24,541 nt of DNA. It comes from JAGYLJ01 sp964383545. Its GTDB lineage: Bacteria > Patescibacteriota > Minisyncoccia > Phycocordibacterales > UBA12079. This document shows positions 17,803 to 24,502 of the stretch, piece after piece. A model generated the notes under the pieces. It worked only from the letters and a program-made list of their open reading frames with translations. It made no database searches and was not told the DNA's origin. Location: positions 1 through 24,541 of the forward strand of contig CAYLHD010000009.1 of assembly GCA_964383545.1 (NCBI GenBank), in the 5' to 3' direction. The translations under genes and the position numbers were made by a program. The first letter of the stretch is position 1. Every line of letters begins with the position of its first letter.

Positions 17803-18420
17803 TTATTGACTCTTTAAACAACGAACTGAAAAGCCGTAAGTCTGACTAACCGGACAATTAAAAACAAATGAACAACCAGAAGATAAATAGTATCTCCAAG
17901 CATCGGTGTCAGATAGAAAAGATGGTGAAGATGACCAAAGATTCATATACAAGGTAATATCTTGGAAACTAGTATCATCATGGCGAAAACCAGCGTAAAC
18001 AATTTCACCAAAATCTTCTTTTTTAAATCGATCAAACTCCTTGTCAGTTGGCATTCTCTTACCAACTTTCTTTGTCTCCCGCATAGCAGCAGACCAAGTA
18101 AACAGCTGTTGACCGATTAATTTTTTGGAAACACCGTTAACATATTCCCAGATATCTCCCTTTAGGTTCTCAATAAGAACAATATCTTGTGCATTAACTA
18201 CCAATTTCCAATCAGAAGAATCAACCCGAAAGTTCTCATCCTCCAATTCAAGCAGTGTATTTTCGAAACAAATAATACCTTGTTCATTTACACTCTTTAC
18301 CCAATCAGAAGAATCAACCCGAGAGTTTTTGTCCTTTAGTGGTTCCACCACAAGTTGTTTCATTTCTGCCAAGATTTTATTTATACGATCCTGAAAATGC
18401 TCAAATGTTTGTTTGTCCAT
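17803..18420 (-). CDS. FISUMP / C-type-lectin-like domain protein, copy 1
   Basis: The 205-residue product has a short amphipathic N-terminus (DRINKILAEMKQLV), a twice-repeated segment with RVDSSDW (31 residues apart), LKGDIWEYV, a middle FTWSAAMRETKKVGKRMPTDKEFDRF, and a C-terminus with LWSSS, DAWRYYL and YGFSVRCLKSQ. That order fits the fibrobacter-type major paralogous (FISUMP) domain, related to the formylglycine-generating / C-type-lectin fold. Such folds serve as ligand-binding scaffolds and as variable proteins of diversity-generating retroelements in CPR genomes. No reverse transcriptase or template repeat is visible here. A strong Shine-Dalgarno GGGAGGGG precedes the ATG, with a sigma-70 promoter about 75-100 nt upstream. 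No signal peptide is seen, so the location is uncertain. Confidence 0.8.
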   Translation of the reverse strand: MDKQTFEHFQDRINKILAEMKQLVVEPLKDKNSRVDSSDWVKSVNEQGIICFENTLLELEDENFRVDSSDWKLVVNAQDIVLIENLKGDIWEYVNGVSKKLIGQQLFTWSAAMRETKKVGKRMPTDKEFDRFKKEDFGEIVYAGFRHDDTSFQDITLYMNLWSSSPSFLSDTDAWRYYLSSGCSFVFNCPVSQTYGFSVRCLKSQ

Positions 18421-18493
18421 TTTACCCCTCCCTTTTTTATATCAGTTTATATGAAATTTACAAAAGGTTAAAAACCAAAACTGTCTAACTTTG

Positions 18494-18522
18494 ACTATAC
18501 ATCAATCTAACTAAACCGTCAA
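18494..18522 (-). promoter_or_regulatory. Sigma-70 promoter of FISUMP gene 1
   Basis: The minus strand has TTGACG (18517-18522), 17 bp spacing and TATAGT (18494-18499). It gives a leader of about 65 nt that ends in a Shine-Dalgarno, unlike the leaderless genes nearby. The rest of the spacer 18421-18647 is shared with the other copy. Confidence 0.8.
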
Positions 18523-18577
18523 TCTAAACTCTTAAATTTCAATAATTACGTTATCTTGGAAATTTTTACAAAAAAAA

Positions 18578-18604
18578 GGTGGATTTTGCTTTGCAAAATC
18601 CACC
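18578..18604 (-). terminator. Terminator of FISUMP gene 2
   Basis: A 12-bp stem GGTGGATTTTGC/GCAAAATCCACC with a TTT loop is followed on the minus strand by eight Ts. It is nearly identical to the one at 17735, including about 60 bp of sequence on the gene side. Confidence 0.88.
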
Positions 18605-18647
18605 TCCACACTTTAAACAAAAAAAATCAAAAAACTAGAGAGCCAAA

Positions 18648-19199
18648 TTACTGACTCTTCAAACAACGAACCGAAAAACCATAGGCCGGATTAAGGGCGA
18701 AACGTCGGACAGTCGGATGGCTGGAGTACAAATTGCAACTCCAAGCATTAGATCCAACTGTGGAAGAAGACCAAAAGTTCGTATGCATACCCAAATGATT
18801 AAAACTACCATCCGTATAACGGCTACCGACGTAAACGATTTCGCCAAAATCTTTTTCTTTTAACCGATCAAAATCATTATTAGTCGGCATTCTCTTGCCA
18901 GCTTTTTCTGTTTCTCTCATGGCGGCTTCCCAAGTGAACAGTTGTTCACCAATCAATCCTCTTCCAACCCCGCCAATATATTCAAAAACATCTCCTTCAA
19001 GGTTCTCGAGAAAAACAATACCTTGTTCATTAGTTGTCTCCTTCCAATCAGAAGAATCAATTCGAAAATTTTCATCCTCTAATCCAAATATTATCTGTCG
19101 AAGATGAACAACTTTATTCTCTTTTATAATCATCTTTTTTACTTCTGACAACTTGCCAGAAACTTCTTCCAAAAGTCTCTCAATTTCCTTGTCACTCAT
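18648..19199 (-). CDS. FISUMP / C-type-lectin-like domain protein, copy 2
   Basis: This 183-residue paralog shares the design of copy 1 but has one RIDSSDW segment instead of two. Conserved parts are LENLEGDVFEYIGG, LFTWEAAMRETEKAGKRMPT, FGEIVYVGSR, FWSSS, NAW and the final YGFSVRCLKSQ. Between these anchors most residues differ from copy 1, and the variable codons mostly end in T or C. The layout GSRYTDGSFNHLG...FWSSS...SNAWSCNLYSS...VRRFALNPAYGFSVRC is the pattern I associate with variable regions of CPR diversity-generating retroelement targets. A GGAGAG Shine-Dalgarno precedes the ATG at 19199. Promoter and terminator are duplicated with the gene. The ligand is unknown. Confidence 0.8.
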   Translation of the reverse strand: MSDKEIERLLEEVSGKLSEVKKMIIKENKVVHLRQIIFGLEDENFRIDSSDWKETTNEQGIVFLENLEGDVFEYIGGVGRGLIGEQLFTWEAAMRETEKAGKRMPTNNDFDRLKEKDFGEIVYVGSRYTDGSFNHLGMHTNFWSSSTVGSNAWSCNLYSSHPTVRRFALNPAYGFSVRCLKSQ

Positions 19200-19269
19200 T
19201 GTTACTCTCCTTTTTTGTCAGTTTATATGAAATTTACAAAAGGTTAAAAACCCAAACTATCTAACTTTG

Positions 19270-19298
19270 ACTATACATCAATCTAACCAAACCGTCAA
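19270..19298 (-). promoter_or_regulatory. Sigma-70 promoter of FISUMP gene 2
   Basis: The minus strand has TTGACG (19293-19298), 17 bp spacing and TATAGT (19270-19275), the same as in copy 1. About 115 bp around it differ from copy 1 at only about seven positions by eye. Confidence 0.8.
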
Positions 19299-19320
19299 TC
19301 TAAACCCTTAAAATTTCAAT

Positions 19321-19355
19321 AATTACATTAAAACACTCAGTGTTTTAATGTAATT
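19321..19355. terminator. AT-rich perfect palindrome between FISUMP gene 2 and the ribosomal operon
   Basis: A perfect 16-bp stem (19321-19336 with 19340-19355) has a TCA loop. It lacks a G+C-rich stem and a long U-tract, so it is a weak terminator or a protein-binding palindrome. Confidence 0.5.
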
Positions 19356-19380
19356 AACCTCTTTTGACCATTTTATAAAA

Positions 19381-19407
19381 AAGTGGGACGGCTTCGCCGT
19401 CCCACTT
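19381..19407 (-). terminator. Terminator after rplB
   Basis: A perfect 12-bp G+C-rich stem AAGTGGGACGGC/GCCGTCCCACTT with a TTC loop is followed on the minus strand by TTTTATAAAA. It ends the ribosomal operon right after rplB. Confidence 0.9.
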
Positions 19408-19415
19408 CCTTTCTT

Positions 19416-20258
19416 TTATTTCCTTTTCCCAACTTTCCTTCTCCTCACAATCATAAAGTTTGAATACTTCTTTGGTTTTCTAGTCTTCTGACCTTTACCA
19501 CACGGTTTACCCCACTTAGTTTTAGCCCTTCGCAAACCTCGTCCAGCTTTTCCTTCACCACCACCGTAAGGATGGTCTACAGCATTCATAGCACTTCCAC
19601 GAACAGTTGGTCTTTTACCCAACCAACGATTTCTACCAGCTTTCCCAATAGTCACCAATTTATGTTCGTCATTTGAAACTTCACCAATAGAAGCCCAGCA
19701 CTTACCTGAAACTTTTCTCACTTCTGAAGAAGGCATCTTTAAGTGAACCATTCCAGCATCCTGAGCAACTACCTCTACATAATTTCCAGCAGAACGAGCT
19801 ATTTTAGAACCACTTTCTGGTTTTAACTCTACATTATATACAAAGGTACCTACAGGAATCTTAGTAAGAGGTAATCTATTTCCAGCAGTTAATTCTGCTT
19901 TTTCTGAGACAACAAAGGTATCACCAACTTTCATTGCTTTAGGAACAAGAACATATCTTCTCTCACCATCGTTATAACAAACCAAAGCAATAAAGCCTGA
20001 TCTGTAAGGATCGTACTCAATAGTTTCTACTTTAGCAGGAATGTCCTTTTTATTATATTTAAAATCAATTAAACGATACTTCCTCTTATGACCTCCTCCT
20101 TGATGACGAGTGGTAATTCTACCAAATGCATTCCTACCAGCTCTTCTAGCTTTTCCAACTGTTAATGCTTTATGAGGTTTATCGGTAGTCAAAAAATCTC
20201 GGTAATTAATACCTGTCATATGTCGTCTAGATTGTGTAGTTGGTTTATATCTTTTCAT
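19416..20258 (-). CDS. rplB: Ribosomal protein L2
   Basis: L2 binds 23S rRNA near the peptidyl-transferase centre and joins the subunits. The 280-residue protein begins MKRYKPTTQSRRHMTGINY and includes GRITTRHQGGGHKRKYRLIDF, YDPYRSGFIALVCY, and the C-terminal GSAMNAVDHPYGGGEGK with the conserved His. Length is normal. The ATG at 20258 is preferred over a TTG four codons upstream because L2 proteins start close to this sequence. It is the last gene of the unit and is followed by a strong terminator; rpsS does not follow, unlike the common S10 order. Confidence 0.97.
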   Translation of the reverse strand: MKRYKPTTQSRRHMTGINYRDFLTTDKPHKALTVGKARRAGRNAFGRITTRHQGGGHKRKYRLIDFKYNKKDIPAKVETIEYDPYRSGFIALVCYNDGERRYVLVPKAMKVGDTFVVSEKAELTAGNRLPLTKIPVGTFVYNVELKPESGSKIARSAGNYVEVVAQDAGMVHLKMPSSEVRKVSGKCWASIGEVSNDEHKLVTIGKAGRNRWLGKRPTVRGSAMNAVDHPYGGGEGKAGRGLRRAKTKWGKPCGKGQKTRKPKKYSNFMIVRRRKVGKRK

Positions 20259-20308
20259 ATTACTTAGCAATAATTTTCAGCTATTGCGAACTTTAATTAC
20301 TTGTTAAA

Positions 20309-20551
20309 TTATTCCTTCCAAGCTGGTAGAGTTTTCATATGTTCCTCTATCATTTTCTTGGTCTCATCTTTATCTTCAAATTTTCTACCTAATATTTTTT
20401 CTCCCTCATCTGACATAGCCCATTCAATACCATCATTTAAAACATCTTCATAGGATTTTAAATTTCCATTCTCATCCAAACAATGTGAACAATATTTTTC
20501 TCCTTCTACCGGACCACCACATGCTTCACACTTTTTTACATCTTCATTCAT
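20309..20551 (-). CDS. Small zinc-ribbon protein between rplW and rplB
   Basis: This 80-residue protein (ATG at 20551) starts MNEDVKKCEACGGPVEGEKYCSHCLDENGNLKSYEDVL. It has two CxxC pairs (CEAC and CSHC), giving a four-Cys zinc ribbon, then a helical acidic tail ending MKTLPAWKE. The pattern resembles the putative zinc-ribbon domain family typified by CxxCG.P.....YCSxC. An in-frame TTG at 20569 overlaps the rplW end and is unlikely as start. It lies 10 nt after rplW and 50 nt before rplB on the same strand, so it is cotranscribed with ribosomal proteins. A role in ribosome assembly or translation is possible by position only. Confidence 0.75.
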   Translation of the reverse strand: MNEDVKKCEACGGPVEGEKYCSHCLDENGNLKSYEDVLNDGIEWAMSDEGEKILGRKFEDKDETKKMIEEHMKTLPAWKE

Positions 20552-20561
20552 AATACTATAA

Positions 20562-20879
20562 TTAAACAATACTTATTTTATCACCCTCCTTTAGAGTAAT
20601 ATATGCTTTCTTACCTCCTGATTTTACTCCTTTCTTACCACGGTAGATTATATCCTTAGATGGAATAGTCACCACTCTTATTTTAATCGGTGTAACTTTA
20701 TATAAAAATTCAATAGCTTCTTTAATCTGAAATTTATTAGCATCTCTAGTCACTTCAAAAACATAAACATTATTTTCTGAAGAAACAGTAGCCTTTTCTG
20801 TTACATGAGGCCTAACTAAAATACTGTCCAAATTAATGATTTTGTTGTTCCCTTTTTTTGTTTCTTTTTTCTCAGTCAT
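20562..20879 (-). CDS. rplW: Ribosomal protein L23
   Basis: L23 binds 23S domain III at the exit tunnel, where trigger factor and SRP dock. The 105-residue protein has a basic N-terminal extension of about 18 residues (MTEKKETKKGNNKIINLD), then ILVRPHVTEKAT, YVFEVTRDANKFQIKEAIEFLY, VTPIKIRVV and KKAYITLKEGDKI. These are the family landmarks. It starts 2 nt after the rplD stop, in the conserved L3-L4-L23 order. Length is slightly above the usual 95-100 because of the extension. Confidence 0.96.
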   Translation of the reverse strand: MTEKKETKKGNNKIINLDSILVRPHVTEKATVSSENNVYVFEVTRDANKFQIKEAIEFLYKVTPIKIRVVTIPSKDIIYRGKKGVKSGGKKAYITLKEGDKISIV

Positions 20880-20881
20880 GA

Positions 20882-21577
20882 TTATTTTTCTTCTTTTCCA
20901 GCAGATTTATCTGAACTTTCTAGTTTTTTAACCAAAAATTCAATGCTTTCTTCTGGTTTTGTGATTATTAGATATTTATAATTTAAAATATCTAATGGAT
21001 TTATATTCCTTAATTCACTCACTAACAAACTAGAAAAATTAGAAAAACTTTTTTCTACATTTTCATCTCTTTCACCCAAAGATAAACAAACTGAATTATT
21101 CTTTTTATTTAAAATACCTTCAAAATCTTTTATTCCACTCAAGTTAGTCAAAATAGATTTTGCTTCCTTTGTTTTAGGAGCATCAAATATAAGATTATCG
21201 ACAAAAAGAATTTCACCATCTTTCATCTTTTGAGAAAGAACCGTAAATAAAGCCTTAATTTTCATCTTCCTATTGATTTTCTTTGACCAATTCCTTTCGT
21301 TAGTAGGACCAAAAGTAACACCCCCACCTCTCCAAATTGGTGATCTATTAGAACCATGTCTCGCACGACCTGTTCCTTTTTGTCTCCAAGGTTTCTTTCC
21401 TCCTCCTCTAACATCACCTCTATTTTTAGTATGAGCAATACTATCTCTTCTATTAGAAGCCATAGAAATAACTACTTGATGAACCAAATCATCTTTCCAA
21501 GGTAAAGCAAACACCTCTTCTGGTAATTTTATCTTTTTTACTTCTTTTCCTTTTTGATCGTAAATTTTTGTTTCCAT
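20882..21577 (-). CDS. rplD: Ribosomal protein L4
   Basis: L4 binds 23S rRNA and forms part of the exit tunnel; in some bacteria it also regulates its own operon. The 231-residue protein contains the tunnel loop with RGGGKKPWRQKGTGRARHGS and PIWRGGGVTFGP, followed by KINRKMKIKALFTVLSQK. The C-terminal half is less conserved, with an insertion-like Lys/Asn/Ser-rich stretch (GILNKKNNSVCLSLGERDENVEKS), and the protein ends in a Lys/Glu tail. Start ATG at 21577; spacing to rplC is 18 nt. Confidence 0.96.
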   Translation of the reverse strand: METKIYDQKGKEVKKIKLPEEVFALPWKDDLVHQVVISMASNRRDSIAHTKNRGDVRGGGKKPWRQKGTGRARHGSNRSPIWRGGGVTFGPTNERNWSKKINRKMKIKALFTVLSQKMKDGEILFVDNLIFDAPKTKEAKSILTNLSGIKDFEGILNKKNNSVCLSLGERDENVEKSFSNFSSLLVSELRNINPLDILNYKYLIITKPEESIEFLVKKLESSDKSAGKEEK

Positions 21578-21595
21578 GATAATTTTAATTCAATT

Positions 21596-22213
21596 TTAAC
21601 CAACTATCTCAACAAGAGTTCCTTTTCTTCCGGCAATAGCGCCCTTAACTAAAATTTGATTACTCTCTTTATCAATTTGTGCAATCTTTAAACCTTTAAT
21701 AGTTACTCTATCAGAACCCATACGGCCACCCATTTTAGTTCCTTTGAAAACTCTTTGTGGACCAGTTGCTCCAATAGAACCTGGTTCTCTTTCTGAATGT
21801 TTCTGTCCATGACTTCTTCTTCCTCCATGGAAACCATGTCTTTTCACAACTCCTTGAAAACCTTTACCTTTACTGATTGAAGACACTGTTACTTCATCAC
21901 CCACTTCAAAGATAGATAAGTCTATCTTATCTCCAACCTTATATTCGCCAGCATCTTTTCCTAAACGAAATTCTTTAGAATATCTAAAATTGCCTAAATC
22001 TTTAAAATGTCCTTTCAAAGGTTTGTTAATATTCTTTTCTTTCTTCTCACCAAAAGCTACTTGCACAGCTGAATAATCATCTTTCTCTTCATCCTTAATT
22101 TGAGTAACAACCACAGGACCAGCTTGAATAACAGTTACAGGGTAAACCAAACCTTCTTTATCGAAGACTTGTGTCATTTTTTCTTTTGTTCCTAAAATAA
22201 ATTTCATTTTCAT
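21596..22213 (-). CDS. rplC: Ribosomal protein L3
   Basis: L3 nucleates 50S assembly and reaches the peptidyl-transferase centre. The 205-residue protein begins MKMKFILGTKEKMTQVFDKEG; the ATG at 22207 two codons later is equally plausible and matches most L3 starts. Landmarks are GFQGVVKRHGFHGGRRSHGQKH and GSIGATGPQRVFKGTKMGGRMGSDRVTIKGL, which includes the Gln that is methylated in E. coli. The structured element at 22234-22406 lies directly upstream and may control this gene and those after it. Confidence 0.96.
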   Translation of the reverse strand: MKMKFILGTKEKMTQVFDKEGLVYPVTVIQAGPVVVTQIKDEEKDDYSAVQVAFGEKKEKNINKPLKGHFKDLGNFRYSKEFRLGKDAGEYKVGDKIDLSIFEVGDEVTVSSISKGKGFQGVVKRHGFHGGRRSHGQKHSEREPGSIGATGPQRVFKGTKMGGRMGSDRVTIKGLKIAQIDKESNQILVKGAIAGRKGTLVEIVG

Positions 22214-22233
22214 TCTTTTACAAAACTTTTAAT

Positions 22234-22406
22234 AAAAAACCCGAAATAAGTTCCGTTAAACAGACTTTCGGAGCCCGAGCGAAGATAGTAATTTTGAGCT
22301 TTTCTCAAAATCATGAGCAAGGGCGAGAATGAACAAAATTTTTTCGGACCTGCAAGGAGAAAAAATTATTGTGTTCTGTTTGGAGGAAACTTATTAAGGG
22401 TTTTTT
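22234..22406 (-). ncRNA. Structured RNA element between rpsJ and rplC, candidate attenuator or cis-regulator
   Basis: The spacer of about 215 nt between rpsJ and rplC holds a long imperfect inverted repeat. On the minus strand the 5' arm AAAAAACCCTTAATAAGTTTCC... (22373-22406) pairs with the 3' arm ...GGAACTTATTTCGGGTTTTTT (22234-22265) over about 30 positions. Inside lies a perfect 8-bp hairpin ATTTTGAG/CTCAAAAT (22291-22298 with 22304-22311) flanked by GCCC and GGGC. The 3' arm ends in six Us, so the full fold looks like a terminator or attenuator. Autoregulatory leaders are known for ribosomal operons; this location inside the operon and this fold do not match one I can name. Confidence 0.55.
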
Positions 22407-22428
22407 ATAATTTATTTACTCATAACAT

Positions 22429-22851
22429 TTACATCAATTTAACATCAATATCAACTCCTGCTGGCAAATTCAAGTTTGTCAAAGCGTCAATGATTTCCTT
22501 AGACGGACTAAGAATATCAATCAATCTTTTATGAACTCTCATTTCAAACTGTTCCCTAGCATCCTTAAATATAAACGTTGATCGGTTAACTGTATACTTT
22601 TTAATGGAAGTTGGCAAAGGTACTGGCCCACGGACATTAGCATCAAGTCTAAAAGCAGTATCCATTATCTGTTTAACAGAAGAATCTAGAATCTTGTATT
22701 CATAAGCTACGACTTTGATTCGCAACTTACTAACAACAGCTTTATCCTCCGTAGCTTTTGTCTTTACCTTTTTTTCTGTTGCTTTTTCAGCAACAACTTT
22801 CTTTTTTTCTTTGGTCGCCGATGAGGCAACTTCATCTTTTTTTACAGTCAT
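22429..22851 (-). CDS. rpsJ: Ribosomal protein S10 with a lysine-rich N-terminal extension
   Basis: S10 is a 30S head protein and also the NusE antitermination factor. The core begins near residue 42 with SKLRIKVVAYEYKILDSSVKQIMDTAF and includes RGPVPLPTSIKKYTVNRSTFIFKDAREQFEMRVHKRLIDI. The first 41 residues are a low-complexity Lys/Ala/Glu tail (KEKKKVVAEKATEKKVKTKA), so the product is 140 residues against about 103 in E. coli. The extension is probably disordered and rRNA-contacting. The core is complete. It lies 65 nt after tuf on the same strand. Confidence 0.95.
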   Translation of the reverse strand: MTVKKDEVASSATKEKKKVVAEKATEKKVKTKATEDKAVVSKLRIKVVAYEYKILDSSVKQIMDTAFRLDANVRGPVPLPTSIKKYTVNRSTFIFKDAREQFEMRVHKRLIDILSPSKEIIDALTNLNLPAGVDIDVKLM

Positions 22852-22897
22852 TATATTATTTTTTATTTCTGTCTTTTAACAGAATCTTCTTAAATTA

Positions 22898-22909
22898 CAC
22901 CCGAAGGTG
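22898..22909 (-). other. Small UUCG hairpin in the tuf-rpsJ spacer
   Basis: On the minus strand CACC-TTCG-GGTG forms a short stem with a stable UUCG loop, followed by a second hairpin TTCTGT/ACAGAA. There is no long U-tract, so they probably mark mRNA processing or partial pausing, not termination. Confidence 0.4.
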
Positions 22910-22916
22910 CATAACC

Positions 22917-24110
22917 TTAAGAAGAAATTTTTGTTACAGCTCCTGCTCCCACTGTCTTACCACCTTCACGAATTGCGAACCTTTGTTGTTCCTCTAAAGC
23001 AATCGGTGATTGTAATTTAATCTTGAAAGTAGCCGTATCCCCTGGCATAACCATCTCAACTCCGTCAGCCAAAGTTACTTCTCCAGTCACATCAGTTGTT
23101 CGAATGTAAAACTGTGGTTTATAACCTGAGAAAAATGGAGTATGTCTTCCACCCTCTTCTTTTTTTAGAATATAAACTTCTGCTTCAAATTCTGTATGAG
23201 GAATCAATGTACCTGGTTTAGCCAAAACTTGACCTCTGTGAATATCTTCCTTTTTAATACCTCGAACCAAAACACCTGCATTGTCTCCAGCCATACCTTC
23301 TGGTAATGACTTATTGAACATCTCAATTCCAGTTACTGTTGTTTTAGTTGTATCTTTAATTCCAACAATTTCTACTTCCTCTCCAACTTTTACTTTTCCC
23401 CTTTCAATCTTACCTGTAACCACTGTTCCACGACCTTCAATTGAGAAGATGTCTTCAATCGGCATTAAAAATGGTTTATCTGTATCTCTCACTGGCTCTG
23501 AAATATAAGAATCTAGAGCATCAGTTAATTCAAGAATATTTTTAATTTCAGGATCATCAACAGTAGTTGCTTCAAGAGCTTTTAGAGCAGAACCTCTGAT
23601 AACAGGTGCTTTTTCACCATCAAAATCATATTTAGTTAACAACTCTCTTACTTCCTCTTCAACCAAGTCAATCATTTCAGGATCATCAACCATATCACAT
23701 TTGTTCAAAAATACAATAATCTTAGGTACACCCACTTGTCCGGCTAGAAGAATATGTTCTCTGGTTTGTGGCATTACACCATCTGTAGCAGCAACAACTA
23801 GAACAGCTCCATCCATTTGAGCAGCACCAGTAATCATGTTCTTAATATAATCAGCATGACCAGGAGCATCAATATGAGCATAGTGCCTCTTTTCTGTCTC
23901 ATACTCATTATGAGAAAGAGCAATAGTAATTCCTCTTTCTTTTTCTTCGGGAGCACAATCAATTTCGCTGATGTTTCTCATTTTAACTGTATGACCAGCC
24001 AAATTCAAAGCATGCAAAATAGCTGCTGTTAAAGTTGTCTTACCATGGTCAACGTGACCGATAGTTCCCACATTAACGTGAGGTTTTTCTCTCTTATATT
24101 CTTCCGCCAT
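22917..24110 (-). CDS. tuf: Elongation factor Tu
   Basis: EF-Tu delivers aminoacyl-tRNA to the ribosome as a GTPase. The 397-residue protein is full length. It has GHVDHGKTTLT (P-loop), RGITIA, DAPGHADY, NKCD and the SALK loop, then domains 2 and 3 with GRGTVVTGKIERG and EVYILKKEEGGRHTPFF. It is the first gene of the unit that continues to rpsJ-rplC-rplD-rplW-rplB, the ancestral str/S10 junction. Start ATG at 24110 gives the usual MAEEYKREKPHVNVGTIGHVDHGKTT-type N-terminus. Confidence 0.98.
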   Translation of the reverse strand: MAEEYKREKPHVNVGTIGHVDHGKTTLTAAILHALNLAGHTVKMRNISEIDCAPEEKERGITIALSHNEYETEKRHYAHIDAPGHADYIKNMITGAAQMDGAVLVVAATDGVMPQTREHILLAGQVGVPKIIVFLNKCDMVDDPEMIDLVEEEVRELLTKYDFDGEKAPVIRGSALKALEATTVDDPEIKNILELTDALDSYISEPVRDTDKPFLMPIEDIFSIEGRGTVVTGKIERGKVKVGEEVEIVGIKDTTKTTVTGIEMFNKSLPEGMAGDNAGVLVRGIKKEDIHRGQVLAKPGTLIPHTEFEAEVYILKKEEGGRHTPFFSGYKPQFYIRTTDVTGEVTLADGVEMVMPGDTATFKIKLQSPIALEEQQRFAIREGGKTVGAGAVTKISS

Positions 24111-24147
24111 AATAATATTATTTTAATTAATAATTAATAATTCTAAT

Positions 24148-24164
24148 CGGTGTTAAAAACACCG
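24148..24164 (-). other. Hairpin in the tuf leader
   Basis: The stem CGGTGTT/AACACCG (24148-24154 with 24158-24164) lies between the promoter and tuf. It is followed by AT-rich sequence up to the ATG with no clear Shine-Dalgarno. It could be a weak attenuator or an mRNA stabiliser. Confidence 0.45.
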
Positions 24165-24190
24165 TTTAATAACAAAACTATACTTCCCAT

Positions 24191-24218
24191 ATATTAGCAA
24201 ATCCCCGCAAATAGTCAA
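24191..24218 (-). promoter_or_regulatory. Promoter of the tuf-S10 unit
   Basis: The minus strand has TTGACT (24213-24218), 16 bp spacing and TGC-extended TAATAT (24191-24196). This is a strong predicted promoter with a leader of about 75 nt. A second hexamer TATAGT lies at 24177-24182 without a matching -35. Confidence 0.7.
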
Positions 24219-24317
24219 CCCTATTAAACATAAAACCAAAGATTTTGCTCTTTTATTTCATAAAAGATTTAATATATATAAAAATTATCTCTAAAAATCA
24301 AAAGATAAAAAAATTTT

Positions 24318-24405
24318 AGAGATTCAATCTCTGAGTTAAAGGGGTCGTTCCCCGAGAAGAAGCGAAGTAACGGAAGGGATGTGCGACCCCTAAAACTCAA
24401 AGAGA
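24318..24405. other. Structured element upstream of tuf with competing hairpins
   Basis: GGGGTCG (24341-24347) pairs with CGACCCC (24384-24390), extended by GAGTT/AACTC and TCTCT/AGAGA (24401-24405). The same TCTCT can instead pair with AGAGAT at 24318-24323 to form a 6-bp hairpin with a TCA loop. The enclosed CCCCGAGAAGAAGCG... segment shares CCCGAG and GCGAAG with the element at 22234. The rest of 24219-24541 shows only AT-rich sequence and the truncated hairpin at the end. It lacks the loops of a tRNA. Confidence 0.5.
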
Positions 24406-24502
24406 GTCCAACCTTTAACCACTAAATTTAACACTACCATTTCTTAGGTCGTACCTCTTAATTAAAATAACCACAATCTTTTAGAAAAATAAAATAAAAA
24501 AA

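Larger units (their letters stand above)
17725..19330 (-). repeat. Tandem duplication of a complete gene unit (promoter, gene, terminator)
   Basis: Two units, about 17725-18560 and 18569-19330, carry the same order: terminator, gene 3' end, gene, Shine-Dalgarno, promoter. The non-coding ends are nearly identical, while the coding C-termini are strongly diverged. Confidence 0.88.

Noticed and set aside
17708..17821. N-terminal hydrophobic extension of MutM
   Set aside because: MutM needs Pro2 at its N-terminus. The extension covers the terminator and promoter of neighbouring units, so the start is at 17707.
17725..19416. A complete diversity-generating retroelement
   Set aside because: Only target-like proteins are seen. 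There is no reverse transcriptase and no template repeat in the spacers, so I report it as a possibility only.
24341..24390. A tRNA suggested by the 7-bp stem GGGGTCG/CGACCCC
   Set aside because: The enclosed 36 nt are too short and lack a T-loop or anticodon arm; no tRNA features fit.
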